A stretch of DNA of 9,578 nucleotides from positions 1 to 9,578 of the forward strand of contig NZ_JAIVFR010000179.1 in NCBI RefSeq assembly GCF_020829685.1, in the 5' to 3' direction. The notes beneath the pieces were generated by a model. That model ran no database searches. It was not told the origin of the DNA and worked only from the letters and a program-made list of their open reading frames with translations. This stretch comes from Nostoc sp. CHAB 5715. Its GTDB lineage: Bacteria > Cyanobacteriota > Cyanobacteriia > Cyanobacteriales > Nostocaceae. Shown one piece after another: positions 1-7,485 of the stretch; within the stretch, counting starts at the first letter, position 1; the number at the start of each line of letters is the position of its first letter. Made by a program: the position numbers and the translations under genes.

Positions 1-6
1 ATAAAC

Positions 7-498
7 TTATTGGGTCAAAAACAGCCAAAGTGGTAGAGAACTATTAATCGCAATTAGTCGCACTAAATGACCAGTTGTGACAATTTCAACATTATGATTC
101 AATGCCAGGGAAACCAAGATCATTTCTGCTGATCCTCCTGGTGCTGTGACTAAAAGACAGGTTAACCAGTCCCAAGAGGTTAATTGCATCGCAATTATAG
201 CAGCGATCGCTCCCGCTATTAAAGTCATCCCCACAGACATCAAGGCATAGCCCACAGTCTGCTTTCTAAAGTTGGGTTTGTCTCCCCAATACTCACCAAT
301 AGTAATTCCCAGCAGCATTTGACCCAATAAGTTTATTATTAGCGGCGGATTAAAGCTAATATCACCTACAAAAGGTAGCCAATGTAGCAAAGGATTAAAC
401 CCGATACCAATCAACAATGCCCCAAAGAAATCGCCAGCCGGAATTTTAAATAATATAGCTGGATAAACTACTAATCCAGTAATTGTCAGTACTAACAA
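7..498 (-). CDS. AbrB-family membrane protein, single repeat (start uncertain)
   Basis: The 163-residue product is hydrophobic, with about five likely membrane segments (roughly residues 3-19, 23-44, 50-69, 82-104 and 110-131). It carries a Pro-Gly-Gly motif (APGGSAEM, residues 119-126) and a C-terminal HLVRL segment. This resembles one copy of the repeat in the membrane AbrB-like family (E. coli AbrB type, unrelated to the DNA-binding AbrB). Full-length members usually hold two copies in about 350 residues, so this is half size. Function is poorly known; a transport or regulatory role is only a family suggestion. The given start is a TTG without a clear Shine-Dalgarno. The frame stays open for 28 more codons upstream (to 582), after a TAG at 585-583, and that stretch also reads like protein, but it has no ATG, GTG or TTG. 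It lies just downstream of hisIE on the same strand and is probably co-transcribed. It may be a genuine short form or an N-terminally eroded remnant. Confidence 0.7.
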   Translation of the reverse strand: MLVLTITGLVVYPAILFKIPAGDFFGALLIGIGFNPLLHWLPFVGDISFNPPLIINLLGQMLLGITIGEYWGDKPNFRKQTVGYALMSVGMTLIAGAIAAIIAMQLTSWDWLTCLLVTAPGGSAEMILVSLALNHNVEIVTTGHLVRLIAINSSLPLWLFLTQ

Positions 499-611
499 GA
501 GTAATTCTAATTGAGATGGATCGAAATTGAGCCAAGCAGCGTTGATTGGGAGCGTTTGCGGATAGTAATTACCAGTTGATATCTAAGCTATTCGTCAATT
601 GCCTACATTCT

Positions 612-1262
612 TTATTGACGACGTTCTTGCAGCTTGCGGTATACAGATTTTAAATCAACTTGATGGTGAGCTAAGGCAACCAAAGTATGATATAACAAAT
701 CAGCCACTTCACCTGCGATCGCATCTGCTTCATCATCCTTAAAGGCCATTACCACCTCGGCGGTTTCCTCACCAATCTTTTTCAAAATTTTGTTATCGCC
801 ACCTGCGAATAGTTTACAGGTGTAGGAGCTTTCAGTAGGATGATCGCGGCGATCGCATATTATTTGAAACAATTGCGACAATGTATCTCCTGGTGGTGGG
901 GCAATTTTCCCTTCTATTTGGTGAAAGCAACTACGTTCTCCAGTGTGGCAGGCAATATCTCCTAATTGCTCTACACCTATAAGCAGCGCATCATTATCAC
1001 AGTCATAACGGATACTCTGCACTTTTTGAATATGTCCAGAAGTCGCCCCCTTGTGCCATAACTCTTGCCGAGAACGACTCCAAAACCAAGTTTCTTCAGT
1101 TTCCAAAGTTTTTTGTAACGACTCCTGATTCATCCACGCCATCATTAGGACAGTACCATCCAAATAATCTTGGACAATTGCAGGCACTAAACCCCGTTCA
1201 TCGTAGCGAATTTCCTCAACAGGGATAGCGTAATGCAGAGAGTGCGAATCGTTAGAAGACAT
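612..1262 (-). CDS. hisIE: Bifunctional phosphoribosyl-AMP cyclohydrolase / phosphoribosyl-ATP pyrophosphatase
   Basis: This 216-residue cytoplasmic enzyme catalyses the second and third steps of histidine synthesis. The C-terminal HisE domain hydrolyses phosphoribosyl-ATP to phosphoribosyl-AMP, and the N-terminal HisI domain opens the purine ring. The HisI part (about residues 20-118) shows the metal-binding DCDNDALL motif (D87, C88, D89, D91) and CHTGERSCF (C105 and C112), the expected zinc cysteines and magnesium aspartates. The HisE part (about 127-216) shows the MazG-like KIGEETAEV (E165, E166, E169) and EVADLLYH (E185, D188). Length matches fused HisIE proteins. The ATG start fits the conserved N-terminus; the Shine-Dalgarno is weak. 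No other his gene is nearby, as is common in cyanobacteria, where the pathway is scattered. The abrB-like reading frame follows on the same strand. Confidence 0.95.
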   Translation of the reverse strand: MSSNDSHSLHYAIPVEEIRYDERGLVPAIVQDYLDGTVLMMAWMNQESLQKTLETEETWFWSRSRQELWHKGATSGHIQKVQSIRYDCDNDALLIGVEQLGDIACHTGERSCFHQIEGKIAPPPGDTLSQLFQIICDRRDHPTESSYTCKLFAGGDNKILKKIGEETAEVVMAFKDDEADAIAGEVADLLYHTLVALAHHQVDLKSVYRKLQERRQ

Positions 1263-1363
1263 ACCAGCTAGTTTGCTCTAATGAGAATAATTCATGGATT
1301 CACGATATCATTCTCAATAGGGCAACTGGCATGTTTTTTTGAATTGAACTATTTTATCTAGTT

Positions 1364-1552
1364 CTAAACAAGAGCATTCCGTTCCATAGCGGACTGCATC
1401 TTTACAGCACTCAACGCGACTTTGTGAGCTTTTGATGCCTCACCATACCAATGAATCGCCGAATTAAAAGCTGCTCGGTAAAGATCCTGGTATGCTTCAG
1501 ATAATCGAGTTTGAATATCTAGAGGCAAATCTTTATTTGACTTATATAACAT
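1364..1552 (-). CDS. chaB: ChaB family small protein
   Basis: This 62-residue product matches the ChaB family along most of its length. The N-terminal YKSNKDLP is followed by a QDLYRAAFNSA helix and the AHKVALSAVK segment near residues 42-51. These correspond to the YK..DLP, QDIY.eAFN.A and AHKVAW.AVK blocks of E. coli ChaB (76 residues). Here the charged linker between the blocks is shorter and the C-terminal tail differs. ChaB is described as a putative regulator of the ChaA sodium/potassium-proton antiporter, with weak functional evidence. No chaA gene lies in this window. The gene diverges from hemL over a 105-bp spacer, and hisIE starts about 100 bp downstream on the same strand. The ATG start is unambiguous by homology, though no strong ribosome binding site precedes it. 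Confidence 0.85.
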   Translation of the reverse strand: MLYKSNKDLPLDIQTRLSEAYQDLYRAAFNSAIHWYGEASKAHKVALSAVKMQSAMERNALV

Positions 1553-1657
1553 ATTGTTATTTTTTGGTTCAGCTATTTATATAAGATAGAAATTCTAAGC
1601 ACTTTTTGACCCTATCCTAAGATATAACTTTTTATTGCCCACTGTTAGGAGAGAATC
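1553..1657. promoter_or_regulatory. Divergent promoter region between chaB and hemL
   Basis: This 105-bp A+T-rich spacer must hold the signals for both divergent genes unless either is read from further away. A TTGACC (1606-1611) faces hemL and is followed by TATAAC (1623-1628), but the gap is only 11 bp, too short for a normal sigma-70 pair. TATATA-like sequence around 1577-1584 could serve as a -10 for chaB. No operator palindrome stands out. Placement of the promoters is inference. Confidence 0.35.
1647..1653 (+). promoter_or_regulatory. Ribosome binding site fixing the TTG start of hemL
   Basis: AGGAGAG lies 4-6 bases before the TTG at 1658. The next in-frame ATG is at codon 22, inside the conserved [11 protein letters not shown] region, so the TTG is the correct start. 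Confidence 0.85.
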
Positions 1658-2956
1658 TTGGTAAATACCACAATTAAAACAACGAAATCACAAGAAGTTT
1701 TCGCTGCTGCTCAAAACCTCATGCCAGGAGGAGTCAGTTCTCCTGTTCGTGCCTTTAAATCTGTGGGCGGACAACCCATCGTTTTTGATCGTGTTAAAGG
1801 CGCATATATTTGGGATGTAGATGGCAACCAATACATAGACTATGTAGGCACTTGGGGCCCAGCTATTTGTGGTCATGCTCATCCAGAAGTAATTGCAGCC
1901 TTGCATGAAGCTTTAGAAAAAGGTACCAGTTTCGGCGCTCCCTCAGTTCTAGAAAATGTTTTGGCAGAAATGGTTATCGATGCCGTTCCTAGCATCGAAA
2001 TGGTTAGATTTGTCAACTCTGGAACTGAAGCCTGTATGGGAGTTTTGCGATTGATGCGGGCTTTCACAAAACGAGATAAAATTATTAAGTTTGAAGGCTG
2101 CTACCACGGACACGCCGATACCTTTCTCGTGAAGGCGGGTTCTGGTGTTGCCACACTTGGCTTGCCAGACTCACCAGGAGTTCCAAAATCGGCAACTAGC
2201 ACTACTCTAACCGCGCCTTTTAACGACTTAGAATCCGTCAAAGCCTTGTTTGAGGAAAACCGTGACGAGATTGCTGGTGTCATTCTTGAGCCAGTTGTCG
2301 GCAATGCTGGATTTATTGCACCTGACGCTGGCTTCTTAGAAGGATTACGAGAACTGACTCACGAGCATGGAGCGTTATTGGTATTTGACGAAGTGATGAC
2401 AGGCTTCCGTATTGCTTACGGTGGCGCTCAGGAAAAATTTGGTGTTACTCCCGACTTAACAACCTTGGGTAAAGTGATTGGTGGTGGGTTGCCAGTAGGA
2501 GCTTATGGCGGTCGCCAAGATATTATGTCAATGGTTGCCCCCGCAGGCCCCGTATATCAAGCTGGGACTCTTTCTGGTAATCCTTTGGCAATGACTGCTG
2601 GTATTAAGACTTTAGAATTGCTGCAAAAGCCAGGTACTTACGAGTATCTTGACCGGATTACTAAGAAGTTAGCAAATGGTTTGCTGCAAATTGCTAAAGA
2701 AACTGGTCATGGGGTATGCGGTGGTCAAATCAGCGCCATGTTTGGCTTATTCTTTACCTCTGGCCCAGTTCATAACTACGAAGATGCCAAAAAGTCTGAT
2801 ACAGCCAAATTCGGACGCTTCCATCGGGGTATGTTAGAGCATGGTGTTTACTTAGCACCCTCTCAATTTGAAGCTGGGTTTACGTCTTTTGCTCACACTG
2901 AAGAAGATATTGAGCAGACTTTAGCAGTTGCACGGGATGTAATGTCTAGCTTATGA
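1658..2956 (+). CDS. hemL: Glutamate-1-semialdehyde 2,1-aminomutase
   Basis: This 432-residue PLP enzyme converts glutamate-1-semialdehyde to 5-aminolevulinate, the last step of the C5 route that feeds heme, chlorophyll and bilin synthesis. It acts in the cytoplasm as a homodimer (family knowledge). The fold-type I aminotransferase signature is complete: [13 protein letters not shown] near the N-terminus, NSGTEA (120-125) for cofactor phosphate binding, FEGCYHGH (145-152), the aspartate in [11 protein letters not shown] (D244) that contacts the pyridine nitrogen, and the Schiff-base lysine in [18 protein letters not shown] (K272). [13 protein letters not shown] (303-315) follows. Length is normal for the family. 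The start is TTG, supported by a strong AGGAGAG. The gene stands alone on this strand between chaB, divergent, and a repeat-rich spacer, so it is probably monocistronic. Confidence 0.98.
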   Translation: MVNTTIKTTKSQEVFAAAQNLMPGGVSSPVRAFKSVGGQPIVFDRVKGAYIWDVDGNQYIDYVGTWGPAICGHAHPEVIAALHEALEKGTSFGAPSVLENVLAEMVIDAVPSIEMVRFVNSGTEACMGVLRLMRAFTKRDKIIKFEGCYHGHADTFLVKAGSGVATLGLPDSPGVPKSATSTTLTAPFNDLESVKALFEENRDEIAGVILEPVVGNAGFIAPDAGFLEGLRELTHEHGALLVFDEVMTGFRIAYGGAQEKFGVTPDLTTLGKVIGGGLPVGAYGGRQDIMSMVAPAGPVYQAGTLSGNPLAMTAGIKTLELLQKPGTYEYLDRITKKLANGLLQIAKETGHGVCGGQISAMFGLFFTSGPVHNYEDAKKSDTAKFGRFHRGMLEHGVYLAPSQFEAGFTSFAHTEEDIEQTLAVARDVMSSL

Positions 2957-2967
2957 CCAAAAGAGTG

Positions 2968-3013
2968 CTGAGTACTCAGTAAAGACAACGCCTACAACAA
3001 GCGTTGCTCACTG
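2968..3013. repeat. Palindrome and imperfect stem-loop downstream of hemL
   Basis: CTGAGTACTCAG (2968-2979) is a perfect 12-bp palindrome. It overlaps the base of a longer stem-loop in which CAGT (2977-2980) can pair with ACTG (3010-3013), and CAACGC (2986-2991) pairs with GCGTTG (3001-3006) around a 9-base loop. No T-run follows, so a classical terminator is unlikely. It may stabilise or process the hemL 3' end, or be a decayed dispersed repeat. Confidence 0.45.
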
Positions 3014-3105
3014 GGCATTATATTACTCCTGTGCGCGATCGCAAAAAGTTGGAGTGTTAGCTTCCGAGTCATGGGAACTTCGGTCGTTGATATTAGACAT
3101 CTAGT

Positions 3106-3143
3106 AAAAAAATGTAGAGACGTACCAGTGCTACGTCTCTACA
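3106..3143 (-). terminator. Intrinsic terminator of the fasciclin gene (12-bp hairpin plus T-run)
   Basis: TGTAGAGACGTA (3113-3124) and TACGTCTCTACA (3132-3143) form a perfect 12-bp stem with a 7-base loop. Read on the minus strand, the stem is followed directly by seven T residues (3112-3106), the classic intrinsic terminator layout. It lies about 70 bp past the stop at 3215. The TGTAGAGACG core also resembles a dispersed hairpin repeat common in Nostoc-type spacers. On the plus strand only AAAAGTTTT follows, so termination of hemL transcripts here would be weaker. Confidence 0.75.
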
Positions 3144-3214
3144 AAAGTTTTGGATTTTCTTATTAATACTTAATGCCAACCTAGTCTGCCATAGATTGTA
3201 CTTGTACCTAAAAA

Positions 3215-4060
3215 CTACAAGTCAGGAGGCAAAATCACCTGATCAATTGCGTGGATTACACCATTACTGCCTATGATATCTGCCTGTGTCACTTTAGCAT
3301 CATTGACAGTTACACCGGTAGCAGGGTCAACTTTAACGTTGATTGCGCCACCTTCAAGGCTTTTAACTTCACCAGACTTCAAATCAGTGGACAATACCTT
3401 ACCAGATACTACATGGTAATTTAAAATCTTGAGCAATACTTCTTTGTTGGCTGGATTTAACAATTCTTGCAAAGCATCTTGTGGCAACTTAGCAAAAGCT
3501 GCATCAGTAGGTGCAAAAATGGTTAAATTATCTTTGCCTTGCAAAGCTTCAGTCAACCCTGCTGCTTTCAAAGCCTTAGTTAAGGTTGTAAAGGAAGCGT
3601 TTGACTCTGCTAACCCTAACAAGTTTTGACCTTGAGTGTCCGTTGCTCCTGGTGCTGATGGAGTTGTAGTAGGTGTCTCAGTGGGTTGAGTTTCCGGGGT
3701 AGGAGGGATAGGACGTGGGGTGCGGGGTGGAACTTCACCAGGTGTAACACTACCACCACCACCACGGTTATAGGGCGGTTCGTTGAAAATACTTGGTCTG
3801 GGATTTGTTACACCACTTTGCTGCGCTACTTGTTTGGGTTTGGTATTGCCCTTTTCTATTTCGGAAGCAGCCTCAGCAGGTGTGTATTGAGCGTTTACTT
3901 GAAGACGTTGACCCTTGTTATAGGGGGCTTCGTTGAAAATACTGGGGTTAGGATTTAGTGCCTCTTTAGCTTCAGATGGTAAAGTAATAACAAGGCTCAA
4001 ACTACTAAATCCTGCTATGCCTGCTAACGCGATCAGCAATTTGCTGTAATTTGTCTTCAT
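3215..4060 (-). CDS. Exported fasciclin (FAS1) domain protein with proline-rich linker
   Basis: Read from the ATG at 4060, the product is 281 residues. A signal peptide fits residues 1-31: K2 and K7, a hydrophobic core from about 8 to 27, and a likely cut after PSEA. The protein should therefore be periplasmic or extracellular. The mature N-terminal part contains two copies of a PSIFNE(A/P)PYN(K/R)G motif (residues 39-50 and 89-100), a glycine patch, and a Pro/Thr-rich linker (about 106-140). The C-terminal half is one FAS1 domain (about 147-281) with the H1 motif TIFAPTDAAFAKLP, the NYHVV motif, and the H2 motif GSNGVIHAIDQVILP. FAS1 domains are linked to adhesion and matrix contacts; the ligand here is unknown. 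A TTG at 4123 would add 21 residues ahead of the signal peptide and is not favoured. The gene is monocistronic, with a terminator past its end. Confidence 0.9.
   Translation of the reverse strand: MKTNYSKLLIALAGIAGFSSLSLVITLPSEAKEALNPNPSIFNEAPYNKGQRLQVNAQYTPAEAASEIEKGNTKPKQVAQQSGVTNPRPSIFNEPPYNRGGGGSVTPGEVPPRTPRPIPPTPETQPTETPTTTPSAPGATDTQGQNLLGLAESNASFTTLTKALKAAGLTEALQGKDNLTIFAPTDAAFAKLPQDALQELLNPANKEVLLKILNYHVVSGKVLSTDLKSGEVKSLEGGAINVKVDPATGVTVNDAKVTQADIIGSNGVIHAIDQVILPPDL
3768..3956 (-). repeat. Imperfect 39-bp direct repeat inside the fasciclin gene
   Basis: Positions 3768-3806 and 3918-3956 match at 33 of 39 bases and encode the two PSIFNE.PYN motifs of the fasciclin protein. The copies are 150 bp apart and in the same frame, consistent with an internal duplication kept under protein-level selection. 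Confidence 0.8.
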
Positions 4061-4773
4061 AAATTTTGTTTGTCTTTTTGTCCACACATTACATAAAGAT
4101 TTATAACATTTTGCTATACACAAAATCTAACCTAAGAGGGAAGAAAAATTTTTCTCCACAATAATTTTTGATAGTCAGGTAAAATATCAAACGTCGGCTC
4201 ATGCTGATAATTATGAAATATATTTAGCACATATTTTATGTAATGAGTATATTTTTTACCTTAGACAAAAAAAGTTAAAAAGCCTCACTTCCTGTAGCGT
4301 CAACTCTCAGAAAGTGTGAAAGTATAACATCTACAAGGTATGAGTTACAATAAGCTGTGAAAAAGATTTTACTCATTTACAGGTAACATTATATACAAAA
4401 ATATACTTAAAATAATAAATGATTAATAAAGTACTGAACCCCATAAGGAATCAGGGGATATCTCTGAATTAACCATTGATTATTCAGCAAAAGCACAGAA
4501 ATTAATTACCAAGATATCTTAACGTAATCTAAACAGTGACGGAAATTAAAGTAACTGCTGAAGACTTAGAACTGAGCGGTTAAATTCATCTATGTATGTC
4601 AAATTCAATTATTTAATTATTTGATATTTTAATCAGAAAATAATACTTTTTAAATTGATGATTTTGCTAAAAATCAGGCATAAGTTCAACCACGATCTCA
4701 ATTAAATAGATAAAAAACAAATAATGTAAAGAAAAATTACTTTAACTAAAGATACAATTGTAAAGTTAAGAAG
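4061..4773. other. A+T-rich gene-free spacer between divergent genes
   Basis: About 0.7 kb lies between the fasciclin start and the GST gene, which diverge. It is strongly A+T rich and stop-dense in all frames; I find no protein gene, tRNA or known RNA. On the minus strand a TATAAA (4105-4100) could be the -10 of the fasciclin gene, leaving a leader of some 35 bases, but no convincing -35 goes with it. There is a 14-bp A/T palindrome at 4142-4155. A wobble-tolerant hairpin sits around the GGATATC near 4457. Both divergent promoters presumably lie here. Confidence 0.5.
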
Positions 4774-4785
4774 TTGACCAGTTAT

Positions 4786-4789
4786 AAGG
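4786..4789 (+). promoter_or_regulatory. Ribosome binding site deciding the GST start
   Basis: AAGG sits 8 bases before the ATG at 4798. The upstream in-frame TTG at 4774 lacks a comparable site and would add eight non-conserved residues, so the ATG is preferred. Confidence 0.6.
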
Positions 4790-4797
4790 TATACAAC

Positions 4798-5592
4798 ATG
4801 CTGGAATTATACCAATGGGAACTATCTAAATACTCAGAGAAAGTGCGCCTAATTCTAGATTTTAAAGGACTAGATTACCGCAAAATAGAGGTTACGCCTG
4901 GGATTGGACAAGTAGAACTATTCCGGCTGACTGGTCAGAAACAAGTCCCGGTATTAAAGGATCGTAATAGATATATTGCGGATTCTACGGAAATAGCTAA
5001 GTATTTAGACTTAGAGTATCCCGATCGCCCAATAATACCGCAAGAACCCAAAAAACGCGGTTTAACTTTATTAATAGAAGAATGGGCGGATGAATCTATA
5101 GGCATCAAAGGTCGCAAAGCACTATTTGCAGCTATAAGTCAAGATCAAAATTTCCGCAAGTCTTTATTACCCACCTCAACACCAGATATATTTAAAAGTC
5201 TGGTTGGAGGAGTACCCACTGACTTACTGACAGTGCTAGGTTTTGGGGTAGGTTATAGTCCAGATATTATCCAGTCAGCGATCGCACCTTTAAAACAAGA
5301 CTTAGAAGCGCTAACGTTATTATTGGCAGAGAGTCCTTATTTAACTGGAGATGAGCCGACTTTAGCCGATTTGGCAGTAGCTGGGTTATCAATATTATTG
5401 AAATTCCCTCCTGGCCCCTATCTGGATTTACCAGCTTCTCTTAGAGGTAAAGGATTACCAATCTTTTCAGAGAATATAGATTATGAACCATTCTTTACCT
5501 GGCGCGATCGCCTCTACGCCCAATTCCGCAAACCATTAATCACTACCACTCCACCAAGAGGAAGTGCGCCAACGTCGATTCAGATTGACTAA
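4798..5592 (+). CDS. Glutathione S-transferase family protein
   Basis: The 264-residue product has the two-domain GST layout. The N-terminal thioredoxin-like domain (about 1-80) starts LELYQWELSKYSEKVRLIL, where S10 sits at the usual catalytic position before the KVR helix. QVPVL with the cis-proline P51 and ADSTEIAKYLD (D62-S63, the glutathione gamma-glutamyl contact) follow. The all-helical C-terminal domain contains YLTGDEPTLADLAVAG (181-196), the conserved capping-box region. It is somewhat longer than the typical 200-220 residues because of an extended segment around 110-160. Expected activity is conjugation or thiol chemistry with glutathione in the cytoplasm; the substrate cannot be read from sequence. 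The gene is co-directional with the herA gene, but a repeat cassette fills the 94 bp between them. A TTG at 4774 is an alternative start. Confidence 0.88.
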   Translation: MLELYQWELSKYSEKVRLILDFKGLDYRKIEVTPGIGQVELFRLTGQKQVPVLKDRNRYIADSTEIAKYLDLEYPDRPIIPQEPKKRGLTLLIEEWADESIGIKGRKALFAAISQDQNFRKSLLPTSTPDIFKSLVGGVPTDLLTVLGFGVGYSPDIIQSAIAPLKQDLEALTLLLAESPYLTGDEPTLADLAVAGLSILLKFPPGPYLDLPASLRGKGLPIFSENIDYEPFFTWRDRLYAQFRKPLITTTPPRGSAPTSIQID

Positions 5593-5596
5593 GTAA

Positions 5597-5634
5597 TGGG
5601 CATGGGGCATTGGGCATGGGGCATTGGGCATGGG
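5597..5634. repeat. Heptamer tandem repeat, (T/G)GGGCAT, five units
   Basis: Five units alternate TGGGCAT and GGGGCAT, followed by GGG. The tract begins 5 bases after the GST stop. This is the short tandem repeat (STRR) type known from heterocystous cyanobacteria. Positions 5612-5634 recur exactly, inverted, at 7530-7552 beyond herA. Confidence 0.92.
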
Positions 5635-5642
5635 AAAAAATG

Positions 5643-5684
5643 ACTAATAACTAATGACTAATGACTAATGACTAATGACTAATA
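5643..5684. repeat. Heptamer tandem repeat, ACTAAT(G/A), six units
   Basis: Six heptamers run to within 2 bases of the herA ATG at 5687: four ACTAATG units capped at each end by ACTAATA. The inverted counterpart (GTCATTA units) lies just after herA at 7428-7469. Each ACTAATG carries an ATG, so the tract presents a ladder of start codons. Confidence 0.92.
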
Positions 5685-5686
5685 AC

Positions 5687-7417
5687 ATGAATTCAGAACA
5701 GCCATTAGGTTCGGTTATTCAAGGTTCTCTAACTGAAGGTTTAGAAGTACGATTGCATCCTGACATTTCTGTGGAAGATATGCGGGTGGGTAAGTTTCTT
5801 GTTGTGCAAGGGATGCGATCGCGCTTTTTTTGTATGCTGACAGATGTAGCATTGGGGGCTGCTAATGCCCGAATTATTGCAAATCCCCCTAGTTGGGAAG
5901 ACACTTTTTTACGAGATGTTTTAGCCGGAAGTGGTACTTATGGTACTATCAACCTCGCGCCGATGTTGATGTTCACTCCCGAATCGGAAGAATCTTTCTC
6001 CCCAACAAATGGCAAATCGACAAATCCCTTCCTCCCATCGGTGACGGGTTTGGCTTCATTTGTGCCACAAACCAGTACTACAATGGAATTGTTGCCTGTT
6101 AAAACTATTCCTAGCCACTTTAGCCAAGTTTACGATGCAAGTGTTGACGATTTTCGGCGGGTATTTGGTTGGGAAGATGACCCCCAAAGGCGCAATTTTT
6201 CCATCGGGAAACCTTTGGATATGGATGTGCCCGTTTGCATCGATTTAAACCGCTTCGTAGAACGGAGTAATGGGGTTTTTGGAAAATCTGGTACTGGTAA
6301 ATCCTTTTTAACACGGTTACTTTTAGCTGGCGTTATCCGTAAAAATGCGGCAGTAAATTTGATTTTTGATATGCACTCTGAGTATGGCTGGGAAGCCGTT
6401 GCAGAAGGGAAGAATGTAAATACAGTTAAGGGTTTAAAGCAATTATTTCCCAGCAAAGTAGAAGTTTACACCCTCGACCCGGAATCGACAAAGCGCCGGG
6501 GTGTGCGTGATGCTCAAGAACTTTATCTAAGCTATGAGCAAATTGAAGTTGAAGATATTAAGTTATGTGGTCGAGATTTAGGACTTTCTGACGCAGCCTT
6601 GGATAACGCTAATATTTTGTTTAATGAGTTAGGTAAGTCTTGGATTGTCCAGCTGTTAAATATGACTGGTGAGGACATTAAGATGTTCTGTGAGGAAAAG
6701 CCGGGACACCCAGGTTCAATTAACTCTTTACAGCGCAAACTGATGCGTATGGATAATTTGAAGTATATGCGCGCGGTTTGTCCCCAGAATTATATTAGTA
6801 AAATTGTCCAGTGCCTGGAATCTGGAAAGAATGTTGTGATAGAATTTGGTTCCCAGTCTAATATGCTCTCTTATATGTTGGTGACGAATATGATCACCCG
6901 ACGTATTCACGAGCATTACGTCAAGAAAGCAGATAAATTCCTGCAAAGCAAAAATCCGAACGATCGCCCCACGCCATTGATGATTACCATTGAAGAGGCG
7001 CACCGTTTCCTTGACCCGGCTATCGTACAAAGTACTATCTTTGGGACTATCGCCAGGGAACTGCGAAAATATTTCGTCACACTTTTGGTAGTTGATCAAC
7101 GTCCATCGGGTATTGATAATGAAGTCATGTCCCAGATTGGGACTCGGATTACCGCTTTGCTTAATGATGAAAAAGACATTGACGCGATTTTTACGGGTGT
7201 ATCTGGTGGTGGCGGACTGCGATCGGTATTGGCAAAGTTAGACTCTAAGCAACAAGCTTTAATTTTGGGTCATGCTGTTCCTATGCCAGTAGTAGTACGT
7301 ACCCGTCCTTACGATACAACTTTTTACGAAGAAATTGGTGAGCCAGCCTGGGAAGAAAAACCTGACGCAGAAGTATTCGCTGCTGCTGAACTAGCCAAAG
7401 CTGACTTGGGATTCTAG
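5687..7417 (+). CDS. HerA-like (DUF87) ATPase / putative DNA translocase
   Basis: The product is 576 residues from the ATG at 5687. The N-terminal part (about 8-68) looks like a HAS-barrel. The RecA/FtsK-type ATPase core shows Walker A GKSGTGKS (199-206), the HerA-typical NLIFDMHSEYGWE just after it, Walker B LMITIEEAH with the catalytic glutamates (431-439), and the VDQRPSGI sensor segment (469-476). HerA proteins form hexameric rings that move along double-stranded DNA and often partner the NurA nuclease. Here no nurA or other nuclease is adjacent, so the specific job is unknown. The ATG at 5675, four codons upstream and in frame, lies inside the heptamer repeat. I prefer 5687 because the first four residues come from the repeat. 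Neither start has a clear Shine-Dalgarno. The gene is tightly bracketed by inverted repeat cassettes on both sides. Confidence 0.88.
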   Translation: MNSEQPLGSVIQGSLTEGLEVRLHPDISVEDMRVGKFLVVQGMRSRFFCMLTDVALGAANARIIANPPSWEDTFLRDVLAGSGTYGTINLAPMLMFTPESEESFSPTNGKSTNPFLPSVTGLASFVPQTSTTMELLPVKTIPSHFSQVYDASVDDFRRVFGWEDDPQRRNFSIGKPLDMDVPVCIDLNRFVERSNGVFGKSGTGKSFLTRLLLAGVIRKNAAVNLIFDMHSEYGWEAVAEGKNVNTVKGLKQLFPSKVEVYTLDPESTKRRGVRDAQELYLSYEQIEVEDIKLCGRDLGLSDAALDNANILFNELGKSWIVQLLNMTGEDIKMFCEEKPGHPGSINSLQRKLMRMDNLKYMRAVCPQNYISKIVQCLESGKNVVIEFGSQSNMLSYMLVTNMITRRIHEHYVKKADKFLQSKNPNDRPTPLMITIEEAHRFLDPAIVQSTIFGTIARELRKYFVTLLVVDQRPSGIDNEVMSQIGTRITALLNDEKDIDAIFTGVSGGGGLRSVLAKLDSKQQALILGHAVPMPVVVRTRPYDTTFYEEIGEPAWEEKPDAEVFAAAELAKADLGF

Positions 7418-7427
7418 ATAGTTATTT

Positions 7428-7469
7428 GTCATTTGTCATTAGTCATTGGTCATTAGTCATTGGTCATTA
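7428..7469. repeat. Heptamer tandem repeat, GTCATT(T/A/G), six units
   Basis: Six heptamers (GTCATTT, then alternating GTCATTA and GTCATTG) begin 11 bases after the herA stop. The unit is the reverse complement of the ACTAATG heptamer in front of herA, with more variation between copies. Confidence 0.92.
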
Positions 7470-7485
7470 ATTAAGTTAGTTATTC

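Noticed and set aside
1346..1364. GAACTA/TAGTTC stem at the end of chaB as a terminator
   Set aside because: On the minus strand it is followed by an A-rich, not T-rich, run, and the stem is only 6 A/T-rich pairs.
1606..1628. TTGACC plus TATAAC as a hemL promoter
   Set aside because: The gap is 11 bp, far from the usual 16-18, so it was not called as a defined promoter.
3686..3958. 90-codon plus-strand reading frame
   Set aside because: It is antisense to the Pro/Thr-rich part of the fasciclin gene, has no ribosome binding site and no recognisable domain, and is explained by codon bias of the real gene.
4142..4155. Perfect 14-bp palindrome of A/T core (AGAAAAATTTTTCT)
   Set aside because: Such palindromes are expected by chance in a very A+T-rich spacer, and there is no second copy or promoter context to make it an operator.
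5597..5684. CRISPR-like array
   Set aside because: The repeats are contiguous heptamers with no spacers and no cas genes; they are short tandem repeats.
6130..6456. 108-codon minus-strand reading frame inside herA
   Set aside because: It lies opposite the Walker A region of a well-supported gene, with no start signal or recognisable domain. The other antisense frames in hemL, herA and the sigma gene were rejected for the same reason.
5675..7417. HerA-type ATPase as part of an anti-phage defence system
   Set aside because: Known HerA defence modules pair it with a nuclease, SIR2 or similar effector. The neighbours here are a GST and a sigma factor, and no NurA, nuclease or integrase is adjacent.
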